From: Candidatus Synechococcus calcipolaris G9
Lineage (GTDB): Bacteria > Cyanobacteriota > Cyanobacteriia > Thermosynechococcales > Thermosynechococcaceae
Reading direction: 5' to 3'
NCBI RefSeq assembly: GCF_029582805.1
Contig: NZ_JAKKUT010000002.1
Coordinates: 1,637,747-1,701,746, forward strand
DNA: 64,000 bases
Positions 1-8,406 of this stretch are shown in pieces. The stretch's first letter is position 1, and the number at the start of each line of letters is the position of its first letter. The position numbers were made by a program, and so were the translations under genes. Below the pieces are notes generated by a model. It did not search any database. It saw nothing but the letters and a program-made list of their open reading frames with translations, and was not told where the DNA came from.

Positions 1-879
1 CCCGTTGGTGAAACCTGGAATACCTATTCTCCGCCCGCGACAACAACGGGGCAGTTTCCGGTTAATCCCCAACCCCTGGATATTGACCCTGAATCCTACG
101 GTATTGGTGCCACCCAAGCTCCCCAACCCACCCAAGTGGTGATTCAAGAACGCTCCTCCGGTTGCCAAGCGACGGTTCAATTGGGCCAGGGCGTTCCCCA
201 AGCCATTTGTGATCCAGGCGTTCGCGCCCACGCTCCAGAGACCGCTGCCCTTAACCCCAATCGCATCGGTGCAAATCTTCAGGCCAGTTTACAAGGTTCT
301 CGCCTAGAGCCAGGTTATGATAATCCCTCCGGTAATGGGCGATCGCTGACGGCCGTTCGTCGCTCTTTTCCTGGGCCAAACCCAATCAAATGGTTAGCCC
401 TAAATGGCAAGAATATGCTCTTTCCCCTGGCCAGTCCAGCCCCGATTACCTCTCCCTTTGGTTGGCGGATCCACCCCATTTTTGGGACGATGCGTTTCCA
501 TGCTGGCACAGATATGGGCGCACCGGAGGGAACCCCCGTTCTTGCAGTCCATGACGGCCGAGTTGTGGAATCGGGGGACATAGGGGGCTATGGCTTAACG
601 GTGATCTTGCAGCACCCCCCCAATCAAAAGCAGACCCTCTATGCCCATCTGTCGGAACTGTTTGTGAATCCAGGGGAATGGGTAGAACAGGGAGAAGTGA
701 TTGGTTTGGTGGGGAGTACTGGCAACTCCACGGGCCCCCACCTTCATTTTGAAATTTTAGAAATGACGGCTAATGGTTTGATCCCAGTGGATCCAGGGGG
801 GCGCTTAGAACTGGCTCTCCAGCAACTAATTCAGGCGATGCAGGTGGCGCAAAATCAGGGTAATCGTGCAACACAATGA
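1..879 (+). CDS. M23 family metallopeptidase (5' end outside window)
   Basis: The reading frame is open from base 1, so the gene begins before the window; a GTG at 136 is internal and should not be taken as the start. The visible part is about 292 residues. The C-terminal half is a LytM/peptidase M23 domain with the zinc motifs FHAGTD (HxxxD), YAHLS and GPHLHFEI. Families of this kind are zinc endopeptidases that cut peptidoglycan cross-bridges in the periplasm; some members are degenerate, but here all metal-binding positions are present. The N-terminal part is Pro/Gln/Thr-rich and looks like a linker. The next gene on the same strand, murI, also serves cell-wall metabolism but is separated by 180 bp, so co-transcription is uncertain. 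The exact substrate cannot be told from the sequence. Confidence 0.9.
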   Translation, partial: PVGETWNTYSPPATTTGQFPVNPQPLDIDPESYGIGATQAPQPTQVVIQERSSGCQATVQLGQGVPQAICDPGVRAHAPETAALNPNRIGANLQASLQGSRLEPGYDNPSGNGRSLTAVRRSFPGPNPIKWLALNGKNMLFPLASPAPITSPFGWRIHPIFGTMRFHAGTDMGAPEGTPVLAVHDGRVVESGDIGGYGLTVILQHPPNQKQTLYAHLSELFVNPGEWVEQGEVIGLVGSTGNSTGPHLHFEILEMTANGLIPVDPGGRLELALQQLIQAMQVAQNQGNRATQ

Positions 880-1059
880 CCGATTGTCAAGGGGCCAATT
901 CAAAAAACTGTCACCTTAAATTTCAGGGAACTCAATACACCTGATACACTGACCCTAGGCTAGTTCTGCTGAAGGGCTGGGGGGCGATCGTCTGGGTTCC
1001 TTACCTGATTTAGTTTGAACAAAGCAATTTAACTCTGGTGTGAGGTTACGAGGTTCGGT

Positions 1060-1980
1060 GTGAACAACTGGCGTGATCGGCCCTGGTGGGGCCATGGAGC
1101 CGGCAGTATTGGGGTTTTTGATAGTGGAGTCGGGGGTCTCACTGTCCTTCGAGCATTGCAAGCCCAACTGCCCCAGGAATCATTTCTGTATTTTGGGGAC
1201 ACAGCCCGCTTACCCTACGGGATTCGTTCAGAGGCAGAGATTTTACAGTACGTCCGGGAAATCCTTACCTGGATGACAGGTCAGGGGATCAAGATGGCAG
1301 TGATGGCCTGCAATACCAGTTCTGCCTTAGCTTTAGATACGGTTCGTTCTGAATTTCCAATCCCGATTATTGGCTTGATTTTGCCTGCGGCCCAAACCGC
1401 CGTCAAATTAGGTCGCCGCATTGGTGTGATTGCCACCCCAGCAACCGTGGGCAGTGGTAGCTATCCCCTCGCCCTCCAGGAAACGGAACCCACCATTGCG
1501 GTGGCTCAATCCGCCTGCCCGATGTTTGTTCCCTTAGTGGAAAGCAATCGGCTCGAAGATCACTATACTCGGGCCATGGCTCGCCAATACCTAGACCCCC
1601 TCTTAGATTTTGGCCTCGATACCTTAATTTATGGCTGTACCCATTATCCCCACCTGAGTCGGGTGATTACCGAATGTTTGCCCAAGGATGTTCAGCAGGT
1701 GGATCCGGCCCTATCGGTGGCGATCGCCACGGGTCGAGAACTGGATCTGTTGTCCCTGCGAAATCACCATTCCTCCTTTGGCCAGGTACAGTTTTATGTC
1801 AGTGGCAATCCCCGTAAGTTTGCTGGCTTGGCAACCCAGTGGTTAGGCTACCGACCCCGGGTGAAGCAGATTCCCCTGCGGGTTTTAAGGAGTCAAGGGT
1901 TGAAACGGATGGCCCATATTCCCCGTTCAATGGCTGCCCAAGGAAACAGAGTGCCGACGGAAGGGGTGAAAATTTCCTAG
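1060..1980 (+). CDS. murI: glutamate racemase
   Basis: Converts L-glutamate to the D-glutamate used by MurD in peptidoglycan synthesis; a cytoplasmic, cofactor-independent enzyme. The 306-residue protein has the glycine-rich start motif FDSGVGG (Asp21), the first catalytic cysteine in MACNTSS (Cys84) and the second in YGCTHYP (Cys193, followed by His195), in the order expected for the Asp/Glu racemase family. The chosen start is GTG at 1060, giving about 16 residues before the conserved IGVFDSG; no in-frame ATG lies nearer. The protein is a little longer than the usual 265-285 residues because of its C-terminal tail after residue 280. A cell-wall peptidase gene lies upstream, and the ybaB-like gene follows 111 bp downstream. 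Confidence 0.95.
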   Translation: MNNWRDRPWWGHGAGSIGVFDSGVGGLTVLRALQAQLPQESFLYFGDTARLPYGIRSEAEILQYVREILTWMTGQGIKMAVMACNTSSALALDTVRSEFPIPIIGLILPAAQTAVKLGRRIGVIATPATVGSGSYPLALQETEPTIAVAQSACPMFVPLVESNRLEDHYTRAMARQYLDPLLDFGLDTLIYGCTHYPHLSRVITECLPKDVQQVDPALSVAIATGRELDLLSLRNHHSSFGQVQFYVSGNPRKFAGLATQWLGYRPRVKQIPLRVLRSQGLKRMAHIPRSMAAQGNRVPTEGVKIS

Positions 1981-2091
1981 AGCCAAACCTAGGGTTTCTA
2001 GCCAATCTTTGAGCGAGGGCTTTTGCTTTTAATCTGGATTTGGTGTAGAAATATGGGGAGTAGCTTCAGAAACATATATCCAAGGAAAACT

Positions 2092-2439
2092 ATGGCACAA
2101 GGACAGGGTTTTGGGTTTGGCTTGGGCAAAATGAAGGAGCTGGCCACCGCCATCCAGAAAGCCCAACAGGTTCAAGAAGGTGCAAAAAAGCTCCAGGAAG
2201 ATTTAGAAAAGATGGAAATTGAGGGTGTTGCTGGAGGAGGGGCCGTTAAGGTGATTATGAGTGGCACCCAAGAACCCCGCCGAGTAGAAATTTCTGCGGA
2301 CATCCTCAGTGAAGGGGCGGAGGTGCTATCTGACCTCGTAACCGCAGCGATGAAGGATGCCTACGTTAAATCCACCACCACCATGCGGGAGCAGATGGAA
2401 GAATTAACCGGCGGATTAACCGTACCGGGACTTTCCTAG
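2092..2439 (+). CDS. YbaB/EbfC family nucleoid-associated protein
   Basis: A 115-residue protein of the YbaB/EbfC family, small dimeric DNA-binding proteins with a tweezer-like fold. An upstream TTG at 2023 would extend the frame, but the ATG at 2092 is preceded by AAGGAAA at 2082-2088 and gives a protein of the usual family length starting [10 protein letters not shown]. The helical region (about residues 12-45, rich in Lys/Glu/Gln) is followed by the conserved beta segment with GAVKVIMSG and the family-typical VTAAMKDAY region near residue 90. In other bacteria the gene is often next to dnaX and recR; neither is here. The target sites and cellular role in cyanobacteria are not established by this context. 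Confidence 0.88.
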   Translation: MAQGQGFGFGLGKMKELATAIQKAQQVQEGAKKLQEDLEKMEIEGVAGGGAVKVIMSGTQEPRRVEISADILSEGAEVLSDLVTAAMKDAYVKSTTTMREQMEELTGGLTVPGLS

Positions 2440-2496
2440 GCAGGGTATCGCAGAATAAGCAGGGCATCACTTTCCCCTCCAGAGGCTTGCATCACC

Positions 2497-3138
2497 ATGG
2501 CGACTGAACCTCTAACCATTTTGATTGTTGAAGATGATCCGATGATGCAGTTGGGCCTTGAGCAATCCCTGTCGGGCCATCCTGAGTTCACGGTCGTCGG
2601 TCAGGCGGAGGATGGGTTCCGTGGAGTTGAACTGGCCCGCAGCCTGCATCCAAGGGTTGTGGTGATGGATATTGGTTTGCCTGGAATGGATGGGATTGCT
2701 GCCACCCAAGCGATTAAGGCGGAATTCCCCGATATTCATGTGGTGATGCTAACGTCCCATCAGTCCGAGGTGGAGGTGATTGCCGCCCTTTCCAGTGGCG
2801 CGGATGCTTACTGTATTAAGGGATCAACGGTGGATCGTCTCGTGGCGGCGATCGCGGCGGCCCAAGAAGGGGCAACTTACCTGGATCCGCAAATTGCCCG
2901 TCAAGTCATTCAACATTTACGACCGCCCCAGTCTCCCCCCCTGGGAATGCCCCTATCCCAGCGGGAGTTGGATGTATTGAAACTAATGGTGGAAGGTTAT
3001 AGCAATCCAGAAATTGCTGGAAAACTCTACCTGAGTCCGAATACAATTAAGACCCATGTGCGGGGCATTATGAATAAGCTATCCGTGGATGATCGGGTTC
3101 AGGCTGCTGTCGTTGCCCTGCGAACGGGCTTGGTTTAG
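2497..3138 (+). CDS. NarL/FixJ-type response regulator
   Basis: A 213-residue two-domain regulator. Residues about 6-122 form a receiver domain with the acidic pair at EDD (residues 12-14), the phosphoacceptor Asp58 in VVMDIG, Thr86 in LTS and Lys108 in IKGS. Residues about 145-210 form a LuxR-type helix-turn-helix containing LSQRELDVLKLMVEG and the recognition-helix segment LSPNTIKTHV. It should therefore bind DNA when phosphorylated by a histidine kinase. No kinase gene is adjacent, so it is an orphan here and its partner is unknown. The ATG at 2497 is 57 bp after the ybaB-like gene on the same strand. The family is large in cyanobacteria and I cannot assign a specific orthologue. Confidence 0.9.
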   Translation: MATEPLTILIVEDDPMMQLGLEQSLSGHPEFTVVGQAEDGFRGVELARSLHPRVVVMDIGLPGMDGIAATQAIKAEFPDIHVVMLTSHQSEVEVIAALSSGADAYCIKGSTVDRLVAAIAAAQEGATYLDPQIARQVIQHLRPPQSPPLGMPLSQRELDVLKLMVEGYSNPEIAGKLYLSPNTIKTHVRGIMNKLSVDDRVQAAVVALRTGLV

Positions 3139-3160
3139 ACATGACATGAGAAGCTAACAG

Positions 3161-3469
3161 CTAAAGATACTGCTGACAAATGCATTCTAGGGCTGACTGA
3201 CTCAAGGCGGTGAGGATAAATACCTCCTGTACGGTTTTGCCACGGCGGGCAATGACCTTAAATCCGCCCTTGATGGGCACAGAAACTCGTAATTGCAAAT
3301 GGGGCGATCGCCCTTTGACGGGAGCAATCACGCCAGGAATCACGGTGGTAATACCATCAGCTTGGGCAATGCGTTCTAACACTGGAATGAGCCCGGGAAT
3401 GTGAGTCGAGTGATTGAGAACAACCCGGCCGCGATCAGAGTCTCCTGCTTTTCTGGCCGATTTCCCCAT
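3161..3469 (-). CDS. DUF2103 family protein
   Basis: A 102-residue soluble protein recognised as DUF2103, a small family annotated as predicted metal-binding and found widely in cyanobacteria. Visible features are an N-terminal basic segment (GKSARKAGDSDRGR), a histidine in VVLNHSTHIPG and a C-terminal region with two cysteines near the end (LECICQQ). The gene lies 13 bp downstream of the DUF3082 gene on the same strand, so the two are probably one transcript. It is convergent with the response regulator gene, whose stop is 22 bp away. The function is unknown; no catalytic motif is evident. Confidence 0.75.
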   Translation of the reverse strand: MGKSARKAGDSDRGRVVLNHSTHIPGLIPVLERIAQADGITTVIPGVIAPVKGRSPHLQLRVSVPIKGGFKVIARRGKTVQEVFILTALSQSALECICQQYL

Positions 3470-3482
3470 GTTCTACTTGCCC

Positions 3483-3788
3483 CTACTCGTCAATCTTCGG
3501 TAAGTTACCTTGGCGCAGGGATTGAATCGTCACCTGAAGGGCTAGGCCCACCAACCCCACCGCAATTAAGCTAAAAACCCCCGTTCCCAGGGTACAGACA
3601 CCCACGACCAGGGTACGGACGGCCACAGATAAACTATAGGCCAGTTGATTGTGGCTGGTCATGGGATGGGTGGCAAAGGAATAGGCGATCGCACTGGTGA
3701 GCCGATACAGGAGGAGTCCTAGGGTTCCCGCTAGGAGGGCCCCAGTGAGACAGCGGAGGGGAGTTGTTTTAGGCGTGGTGGGTTCCAT
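3483..3788 (-). CDS. DUF3082 family small membrane protein
   Basis: A 101-residue protein with two strongly hydrophobic segments, about residues 14-36 and 60-86, predicted to be transmembrane helices. The overall pattern (short polar N-terminus, TM hairpin, polar tail ending in NLPKIDE) matches the cyanobacterial DUF3082 family. It is the first gene of a likely two-gene minus-strand unit with the DUF2103 gene and is divergent from rpe, with 80 bp between the two start codons that must contain both promoters. No function is known for the family. Confidence 0.7.
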   Translation of the reverse strand: MEPTTPKTTPLRCLTGALLAGTLGLLLYRLTSAIAYSFATHPMTSHNQLAYSLSVAVRTLVVGVCTLGTGVFSLIAVGLVGLALQVTIQSLRQGNLPKIDE

Positions 3789-3868
3789 TGGTTGCCCTTG
3801 GTTAACAGGAGCGGTAAAATTGGAAGAAATTGTTAAAAAGTAAAAAATATTACGGAAGCAGCCCTGCC

Positions 3869-4564
3869 ATGAGTGACAAATCGGTCGTTATTGCCCCTTC
3901 CATTCTATCTGCTGATTTTAGTCGCTTGGGTGCAGAAATCCAAGCCGTTGATAAAGCGGGAGCCGATTGGATCCATGTGGATGTGATGGATGGTCGGTTT
4001 GTCCCCAATATCACGATTGGCCCCCTAATTGTGGAAGCTATTCGTCCCCTCACTGCCAAACCCCTGGATGTGCATCTAATGATTGTGGAGCCAGAAAAAT
4101 ATGTGGCGGATTTTGCCAACGCAGGGGCAGATATTATTTCCGTTCATGCAGAACACAATGCCTCGCCCCACCTCCACCGTACCCTTTGCCAAATTCGGGA
4201 ACTGGGTAAGCAGGCGGGTGTGGTTCTCAACCCCTCTAGCCCCTTGGAGTTGATTGAATACGTCCTGGAAGTCTGTGATTTGATCTTGATTATGAGTGTG
4301 AATCCTGGCTTTGGTGGACAGAAATTTATTCCGGCAATCCTACCCAAAATTCGCCAACTGCGGCAAATGTGCCAGGAGCGGGGGTTAGATCCTTGGATTG
4401 AAGTGGATGGCGGCCTCAAGGTGGACAATACCTGGCAAGTCCTTGAAGCTGGTGCCAATGCCATTGTCGCCGGTTCGGCAGTCTTTAAGGCTCCCGATTA
4501 TGCCACGGCGATCGCCGGTATTCGGAATAGTAAACGGCCGACCCCAGAACTGGTTACTGCCTAA
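3869..4564 (+). CDS. rpe: ribulose-phosphate 3-epimerase
   Basis: Interconverts ribulose 5-phosphate and xylulose 5-phosphate in the Calvin cycle and oxidative pentose phosphate pathway. The 231-residue TIM-barrel protein shows the expected signature motifs: [10 protein letters not shown] at the N-terminus, the metal site IHVDVMDG (His36, Asp38), [15 protein letters not shown] (the mobile phosphate loop) and EVDGG (catalytic Asp). A TTG at 3830 would add 13 residues, but ATG at 3869 gives the family-standard start [12 protein letters not shown]. The last 11 bp overlap the 3' end of the convergent methyltransferase gene. Confidence 0.96.
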   Translation: MSDKSVVIAPSILSADFSRLGAEIQAVDKAGADWIHVDVMDGRFVPNITIGPLIVEAIRPLTAKPLDVHLMIVEPEKYVADFANAGADIISVHAEHNASPHLHRTLCQIRELGKQAGVVLNPSSPLELIEYVLEVCDLILIMSVNPGFGGQKFIPAILPKIRQLRQMCQERGLDPWIEVDGGLKVDNTWQVLEAGANAIVAGSAVFKAPDYATAIAGIRNSKRPTPELVTA

Positions 4565-5444
4565 AGCGTTTCCGCCACTGACTACCCGATATTAAAGGGC
4601 TGCGCTGCTGCTCCTGATGGCGACGTTGAAGAATGATTGCCGCCGAATCCTTCAGGAATGGATCACGGTAGGGAATGCCGGCACGGGTGTGTAGGTAGGC
4701 TTGCTCTGCTTCCGTGAGGGGAATGGGAACCGATCGCCAGCGGGCCAGGGTTCCCGGGCTTTTTCGTCCCACGGGCGGGGTGGAGCCAAGGGTTAATCCG
4801 GCTAAACCTAGGGCGGCTCGACCGGCGGCGGCCGCTGAATAGGTGGCTAAAGAGCCTTCCGGGGCCAGGCATTGACTCACTCCGTTGAGAAATTCCACAG
4901 TCCAGAGTTGGGGACAGCGGGGCGGCGAAAAGGGATCTAAAAAAATGGCATCTGCTAAGAATCCTGACTGAATCACGCTCTGAAGGGTTTGACGAGCATC
5001 CCCCAGAAGTAATTGACCCTGGAACCGGCGATCGCCGTAGTGGTGTTTTTCTGCTAAAGCATGGCAGATGTGTTGAATCTCTAGAGGCCAAATGGCCATC
5101 GCCCCCGTAGCTAGTGCCTGGTGGGGAATCATGGGATTTAATTCTAAGCCAACCCAGTTCACCGGACAGTGGCGATTGCTGTCCCAAATGGTGGTCAGGG
5201 CCGCCGCCGTATTATGACCCAAGCCATAGCATATATCTAAAATGTGTAGGGGTTTTCCTGCCGCGCCCCGTTCCTTTAAGCCAGTGGGGCCGACAAACTT
5301 TTCTTCCGCTTCTTGTTTGGCACCATAATGGCTATGAAATGCTTCGCCAAAGTCTGCTGAATAAAAGGTGAGGGAGCCATCCCCCGTCCGTTGCAAGATC
5401 ACGGAGGAGGGTGAGTCTGGAGGTATGGGGCAGCTATGGGGCAT
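4554..5444 (-). CDS. MnmC-like SAM-dependent methyltransferase
   Basis: The protein has a Rossmann-type methyltransferase core: [16 protein letters not shown] is the SAM-binding glycine loop, GLELNP the acidic end of strand 2, [10 protein letters not shown] strand 4, and [16 protein letters not shown] the catalytic DPFSP loop typical of the MnmC N-terminal (MnmD/DUF752) family, which methylates the aminomethyl group at tRNA wobble uridine 34. The frame is open to a start at 5504 (316 residues); ATG at 5444 (296 residues, starting [11 protein letters not shown]) is preferred because the extra 20 residues are not family-like. It lacks the FAD-dependent second half of E. coli MnmC, as is normal for the stand-alone form. 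The 3' end overlaps rpe by 11 bp tail to tail. Whether it acts on tRNA in this organism is inferred from the family only. Confidence 0.8.
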   Translation of the reverse strand: MPHSCPIPPDSPSSVILQRTGDGSLTFYSADFGEAFHSHYGAKQEAEEKFVGPTGLKERGAAGKPLHILDICYGLGHNTAAALTTIWDSNRHCPVNWVGLELNPMIPHQALATGAMAIWPLEIQHICHALAEKHHYGDRRFQGQLLLGDARQTLQSVIQSGFLADAIFLDPFSPPRCPQLWTVEFLNGVSQCLAPEGSLATYSAAAAGRAALGLAGLTLGSTPPVGRKSPGTLARWRSVPIPLTEAEQAYLHTRAGIPYRDPFLKDSAAIILQRRHQEQQRSPLISGSQWRKRFRQ

Positions 5445-5530
5445 CGAAAACTCCGGCGAAAGGCCATACACTAAGGAAAGGGTCAACCAGTTAAAGTCAA
5501 CCAATTAAAAACCAACTAAAATGGTCAGCT

Positions 5531-6076
5531 ATGGCAGTTTCTTCTTCTGGACAAGGGCAACGACTCCGTAATTTTTTACTGGCCCTGGCAGCGATCGCCC
5601 TGGGATTATCTATTTATCTAGGATTTGCATCTAGTAATCAACCCACCTCCCTCGCCTATCAAGCAGAACATTCAACCCCCTGGGATGTCGCCCAAGCCAA
5701 TGGCCAACCGACATTTCTAGAGTTTTATGCCAACTGGTGTGGCAGTTGTCAAGCAATGGCCACAGATATGGCCCAACTGAAACAAGCCTATGGCGATCGC
5801 CTCAATTTTGTCATGCTCAATGTTGATAATAGTAAGTGGCTTCCAGAAATTATCCGCTTTGGTGTGGATGGTATTCCCCATTTTGTCTTTTTAGATCAAA
5901 GCGGTAGTGAAGTGGGCATGGCGATCGGGAAGCAGCCTGTCTCTGTCATGGAGAAAAACCTGAATGCCCTCCTGCAGGGCCAACCCCTGCCCTATGTCCA
6001 GCAATCTGGTCAAACCTCTGCGTTTACCGCACCCCTTCGAGCCAACTCAGATGATCCCCGGAGCCATGGTGGTTGA
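5531..6076 (+). CDS. txlA: membrane-anchored thioredoxin-like protein (TxlA/HCF164 type)
   Basis: A 181-residue protein with one N-terminal transmembrane helix (about residues 13-32) and a thioredoxin domain carrying the redox motif WCGSC (Cys70, Cys73) inside the conserved FLEFYANWC context. The cis-proline loop is DGIPHFVF. This architecture is that of cyanobacterial TxlA and plant HCF164, which pass reducing equivalents across the thylakoid membrane for cytochrome c and photosystem assembly. The C-terminal 30 residues are low-complexity and vary in the family. Its start is 26 bp from the upstream limit of the divergent methyltransferase frame (86 bp from its preferred start). Assignment to the family is firm; the symbol is by similarity. 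Confidence 0.85.
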   Translation: MAVSSSGQGQRLRNFLLALAAIALGLSIYLGFASSNQPTSLAYQAEHSTPWDVAQANGQPTFLEFYANWCGSCQAMATDMAQLKQAYGDRLNFVMLNVDNSKWLPEIIRFGVDGIPHFVFLDQSGSEVGMAIGKQPVSVMEKNLNALLQGQPLPYVQQSGQTSAFTAPLRANSDDPRSHGG

Positions 6077-6135
6077 CGAATATTGCAGAAGATAATGATT
6101 GTTCGGTTAAAAATATCAATGTAATGGATAAGAGA

Positions 6136-8385
6136 TTAACCAATAATGTGTCCTTGGGGTAGCTCCATGTTACCCGTCACATAATAGTTCCACATGGCTT
6201 CATAGGCATTCTCCACCTCTCGCGTAAATTGCTGGGCATCCCACAAAGGTGCATACTGCTTTGCTTTTTTAAGCTTCCACGTTACCTGTTTTCTCAGGTC
6301 TTCATCTGTTCCCAAACGAATGCCCCACTCAACATACTCTTCATCTGTCCAAGCAATGCCTTCAGAAACCCCAGCATTCACTAGAAATGTATAGCTATTG
6401 CGAGCTGAAAACTGTTCCCCCACCCGGGTCACTAAGGGTATTTCCATCCAGAGAGCTTCAAGGGTTGTTGTGGCCCCATTATAGGGGTAGGTATCTAAAA
6501 TAACGTCGGCGATCGCCAAGTTTGCTCGGTGTTCTTCAGAGGTCGCAACAAAGGGTAAAAATTTAATTCGTTCCCGATTTACCTCCTCCCCATCGGCCAA
6601 TTGATAAAAGAACTCTTGTACTGCCCCTTGATCTGCTTTACCCTTAATTAAAAGATAACTATTTGGAACCTGATTTAAGATTTTGATCTGTAATTGCGCC
6701 AAATGGGGACTGCGCTTATTACCTCGTTGTCCACTGAAATAAACAATGGCATCATTGGCAATCTCTAAAGATTGTCGAGTTAAGCTAGGTGTAGAAATCT
6801 CAAAACCTTCAACGGCCAAATAAGTATGGGGCAAACGCCAGATTTTCTCTGCATAGTACGTTTGGGCATCATCGGGTAAAACGTAGGGATCTGCAAGGAA
6901 GTAATCCATACTGGGCAAACCGGTCGCATCAAAACCTAGCCATGTTAACTGAACGGGGGAAGGCTTCAGAGCCATTACTTCGTAGCTAGTATGAAACGTA
7001 AGGCTATCTAGATCAATTAAAATATCAATTTGATCACCATAGATTTTTTGAGCAATCTCCATGACATTCATATCGCCTCTAAAGGTGCTGACATCCTGGT
7101 GTTCATACCAATCTTGAATGGGATCGAAGCGTTGCTTTTGATAGGCAACAAAATAGATGTAAATAGAAAATTTTTCCTTATCATGGTTTTTGATTAACCA
7201 ACGTGCCAGAAAACCAACGGGATGGGTTCTAAAACAACTACATAGATAACCGATCCTTAGGGGGCGTGTTTTTAAGGTTCTAAGGTCATGACTAGCAAAG
7301 GAGAAATGCGTTGGCTGGTCTCCATATATACGAGAAAGATTTGTTTGAGAAAGACTAGCGATTTTATTTGAAAGTAATCGATTTGATTTTGGCTGATCCT
7401 CAATGTGGGGAAAAAGAAAACAGGGTGTTGACATAGATAATATTTCATTTGAATGATTCATGTGCATTCCTGAATCACACAACTGATGTAATAGATCTTT
7501 TAGGGTGCCATAAACTTGAATTGCCTTTTGCCAATAACCACCCCCACCCAACAGAGCAAGAAGCAGCAGGTGTTTAGTGAACATTTGATCTATTAACTGT
7601 GTTGCATTTTCATAGGCCATTTCAGCAATTTCAATGGCATTGGGGTAATCCGCAACACCTATATAAATGGATGATAAAAGTTTTAACGTCGTTAGATTTT
7701 TAGAATCCAAATCAAATGAAAGCTTTGCATACCACAGAGCCACTTCTGCATTATCTTCAACACAACGAATTCGGATGACACTTTGATTGAGCAAAGGGAC
7801 TAAATGATTACATTTATCTGGAGTATGTTTTAATATATAGTTAGCAGAAATCCGAACAAAATCAAATGTTTGATGAGATAGAGAATCTTTTTCAAGGATG
7901 AAAGATAGGGTTTGGAGCAGTAAGGATAGATCAAATGCAAGGATAAAATCTTGCTCAAAAAGAGAACATAGCTGCTTGACTGCAAGCCGATCAGATGCTT
8001 GATAGGTCTGCAATATTTCTAACTGGGCCATTTTAAGCAAATTGTTGATATTCTCGTGATTAAATTCATGAATATATCCCCTGAGTATCCAGGCGATTTC
8101 ATGATTTTCAGTAAGTTTTTGATCTTCGGCAACTCTTTCTAATAGATCAAGCAGTTGTGTTTTTAGTTCTGAATCATTTCCATCTATTTCTGATAAGGCA
8201 TACATCCATGCTGCTTGAGCATCTAATTCATTTTGATTGAGCAGAAAACATAGGCCAGCATAAAGATAGCTTTTGAGATTTTGCGGTTCAACTTCAAACC
8301 ATTCATGGCACAGTTCAAGGCCATGGGAGTACTTCTTAGATAAAATGAGTTCTTCTATTTGCTTTTCAAAGGTTGCTTGATTCAT
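6136..8385 (-). CDS. TPR protein with O-GlcNAc transferase (GT41/SPINDLY-type) domain, copy 1
   Basis: A 749-residue protein. Residues 1 to about 340 are helical and TPR-like, although the repeats are degenerate. The C-terminal half is a GT41 O-linked glycosyltransferase domain: it starts near residue 378 with LRIGYLCSCFRTHPVGFL (the His is at the position of the active-site histidine of OGT), continues with DILIDLDSLTFHTSYEV, PVQLTWLGFDATGLPSMDY, and the UDP-sugar region ILDTYPYNGATTTLEALW near residue 632. Such enzymes attach a sugar to Ser/Thr of target proteins in the cytoplasm. It is paralogous to the gene directly upstream (21 bp gap), so the two are probably co-transcribed. The C-terminal 47 residues before KAK are identical in the two proteins. 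Acceptor protein and donor sugar are unknown; the nearby pilin is one candidate. Confidence 0.85.
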   Translation of the reverse strand: MNQATFEKQIEELILSKKYSHGLELCHEWFEVEPQNLKSYLYAGLCFLLNQNELDAQAAWMYALSEIDGNDSELKTQLLDLLERVAEDQKLTENHEIAWILRGYIHEFNHENINNLLKMAQLEILQTYQASDRLAVKQLCSLFEQDFILAFDLSLLLQTLSFILEKDSLSHQTFDFVRISANYILKHTPDKCNHLVPLLNQSVIRIRCVEDNAEVALWYAKLSFDLDSKNLTTLKLLSSIYIGVADYPNAIEIAEMAYENATQLIDQMFTKHLLLLALLGGGGYWQKAIQVYGTLKDLLHQLCDSGMHMNHSNEILSMSTPCFLFPHIEDQPKSNRLLSNKIASLSQTNLSRIYGDQPTHFSFASHDLRTLKTRPLRIGYLCSCFRTHPVGFLARWLIKNHDKEKFSIYIYFVAYQKQRFDPIQDWYEHQDVSTFRGDMNVMEIAQKIYGDQIDILIDLDSLTFHTSYEVMALKPSPVQLTWLGFDATGLPSMDYFLADPYVLPDDAQTYYAEKIWRLPHTYLAVEGFEISTPSLTRQSLEIANDAIVYFSGQRGNKRSPHLAQLQIKILNQVPNSYLLIKGKADQGAVQEFFYQLADGEEVNRERIKFLPFVATSEEHRANLAIADVILDTYPYNGATTTLEALWMEIPLVTRVGEQFSARNSYTFLVNAGVSEGIAWTDEEYVEWGIRLGTDEDLRKQVTWKLKKAKQYAPLWDAQQFTREVENAYEAMWNYYVTGNMELPQGHIIG

Positions 8386-8406
8386 TTTTGTTCATTAATC
8401 ATAGAG

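Noticed and set aside
1-879. GTG at 136 as the start of the M23 peptidase
   Set aside because: The same frame is open to the first base of the window, so the gene is cut by the edge and the GTG is internal.
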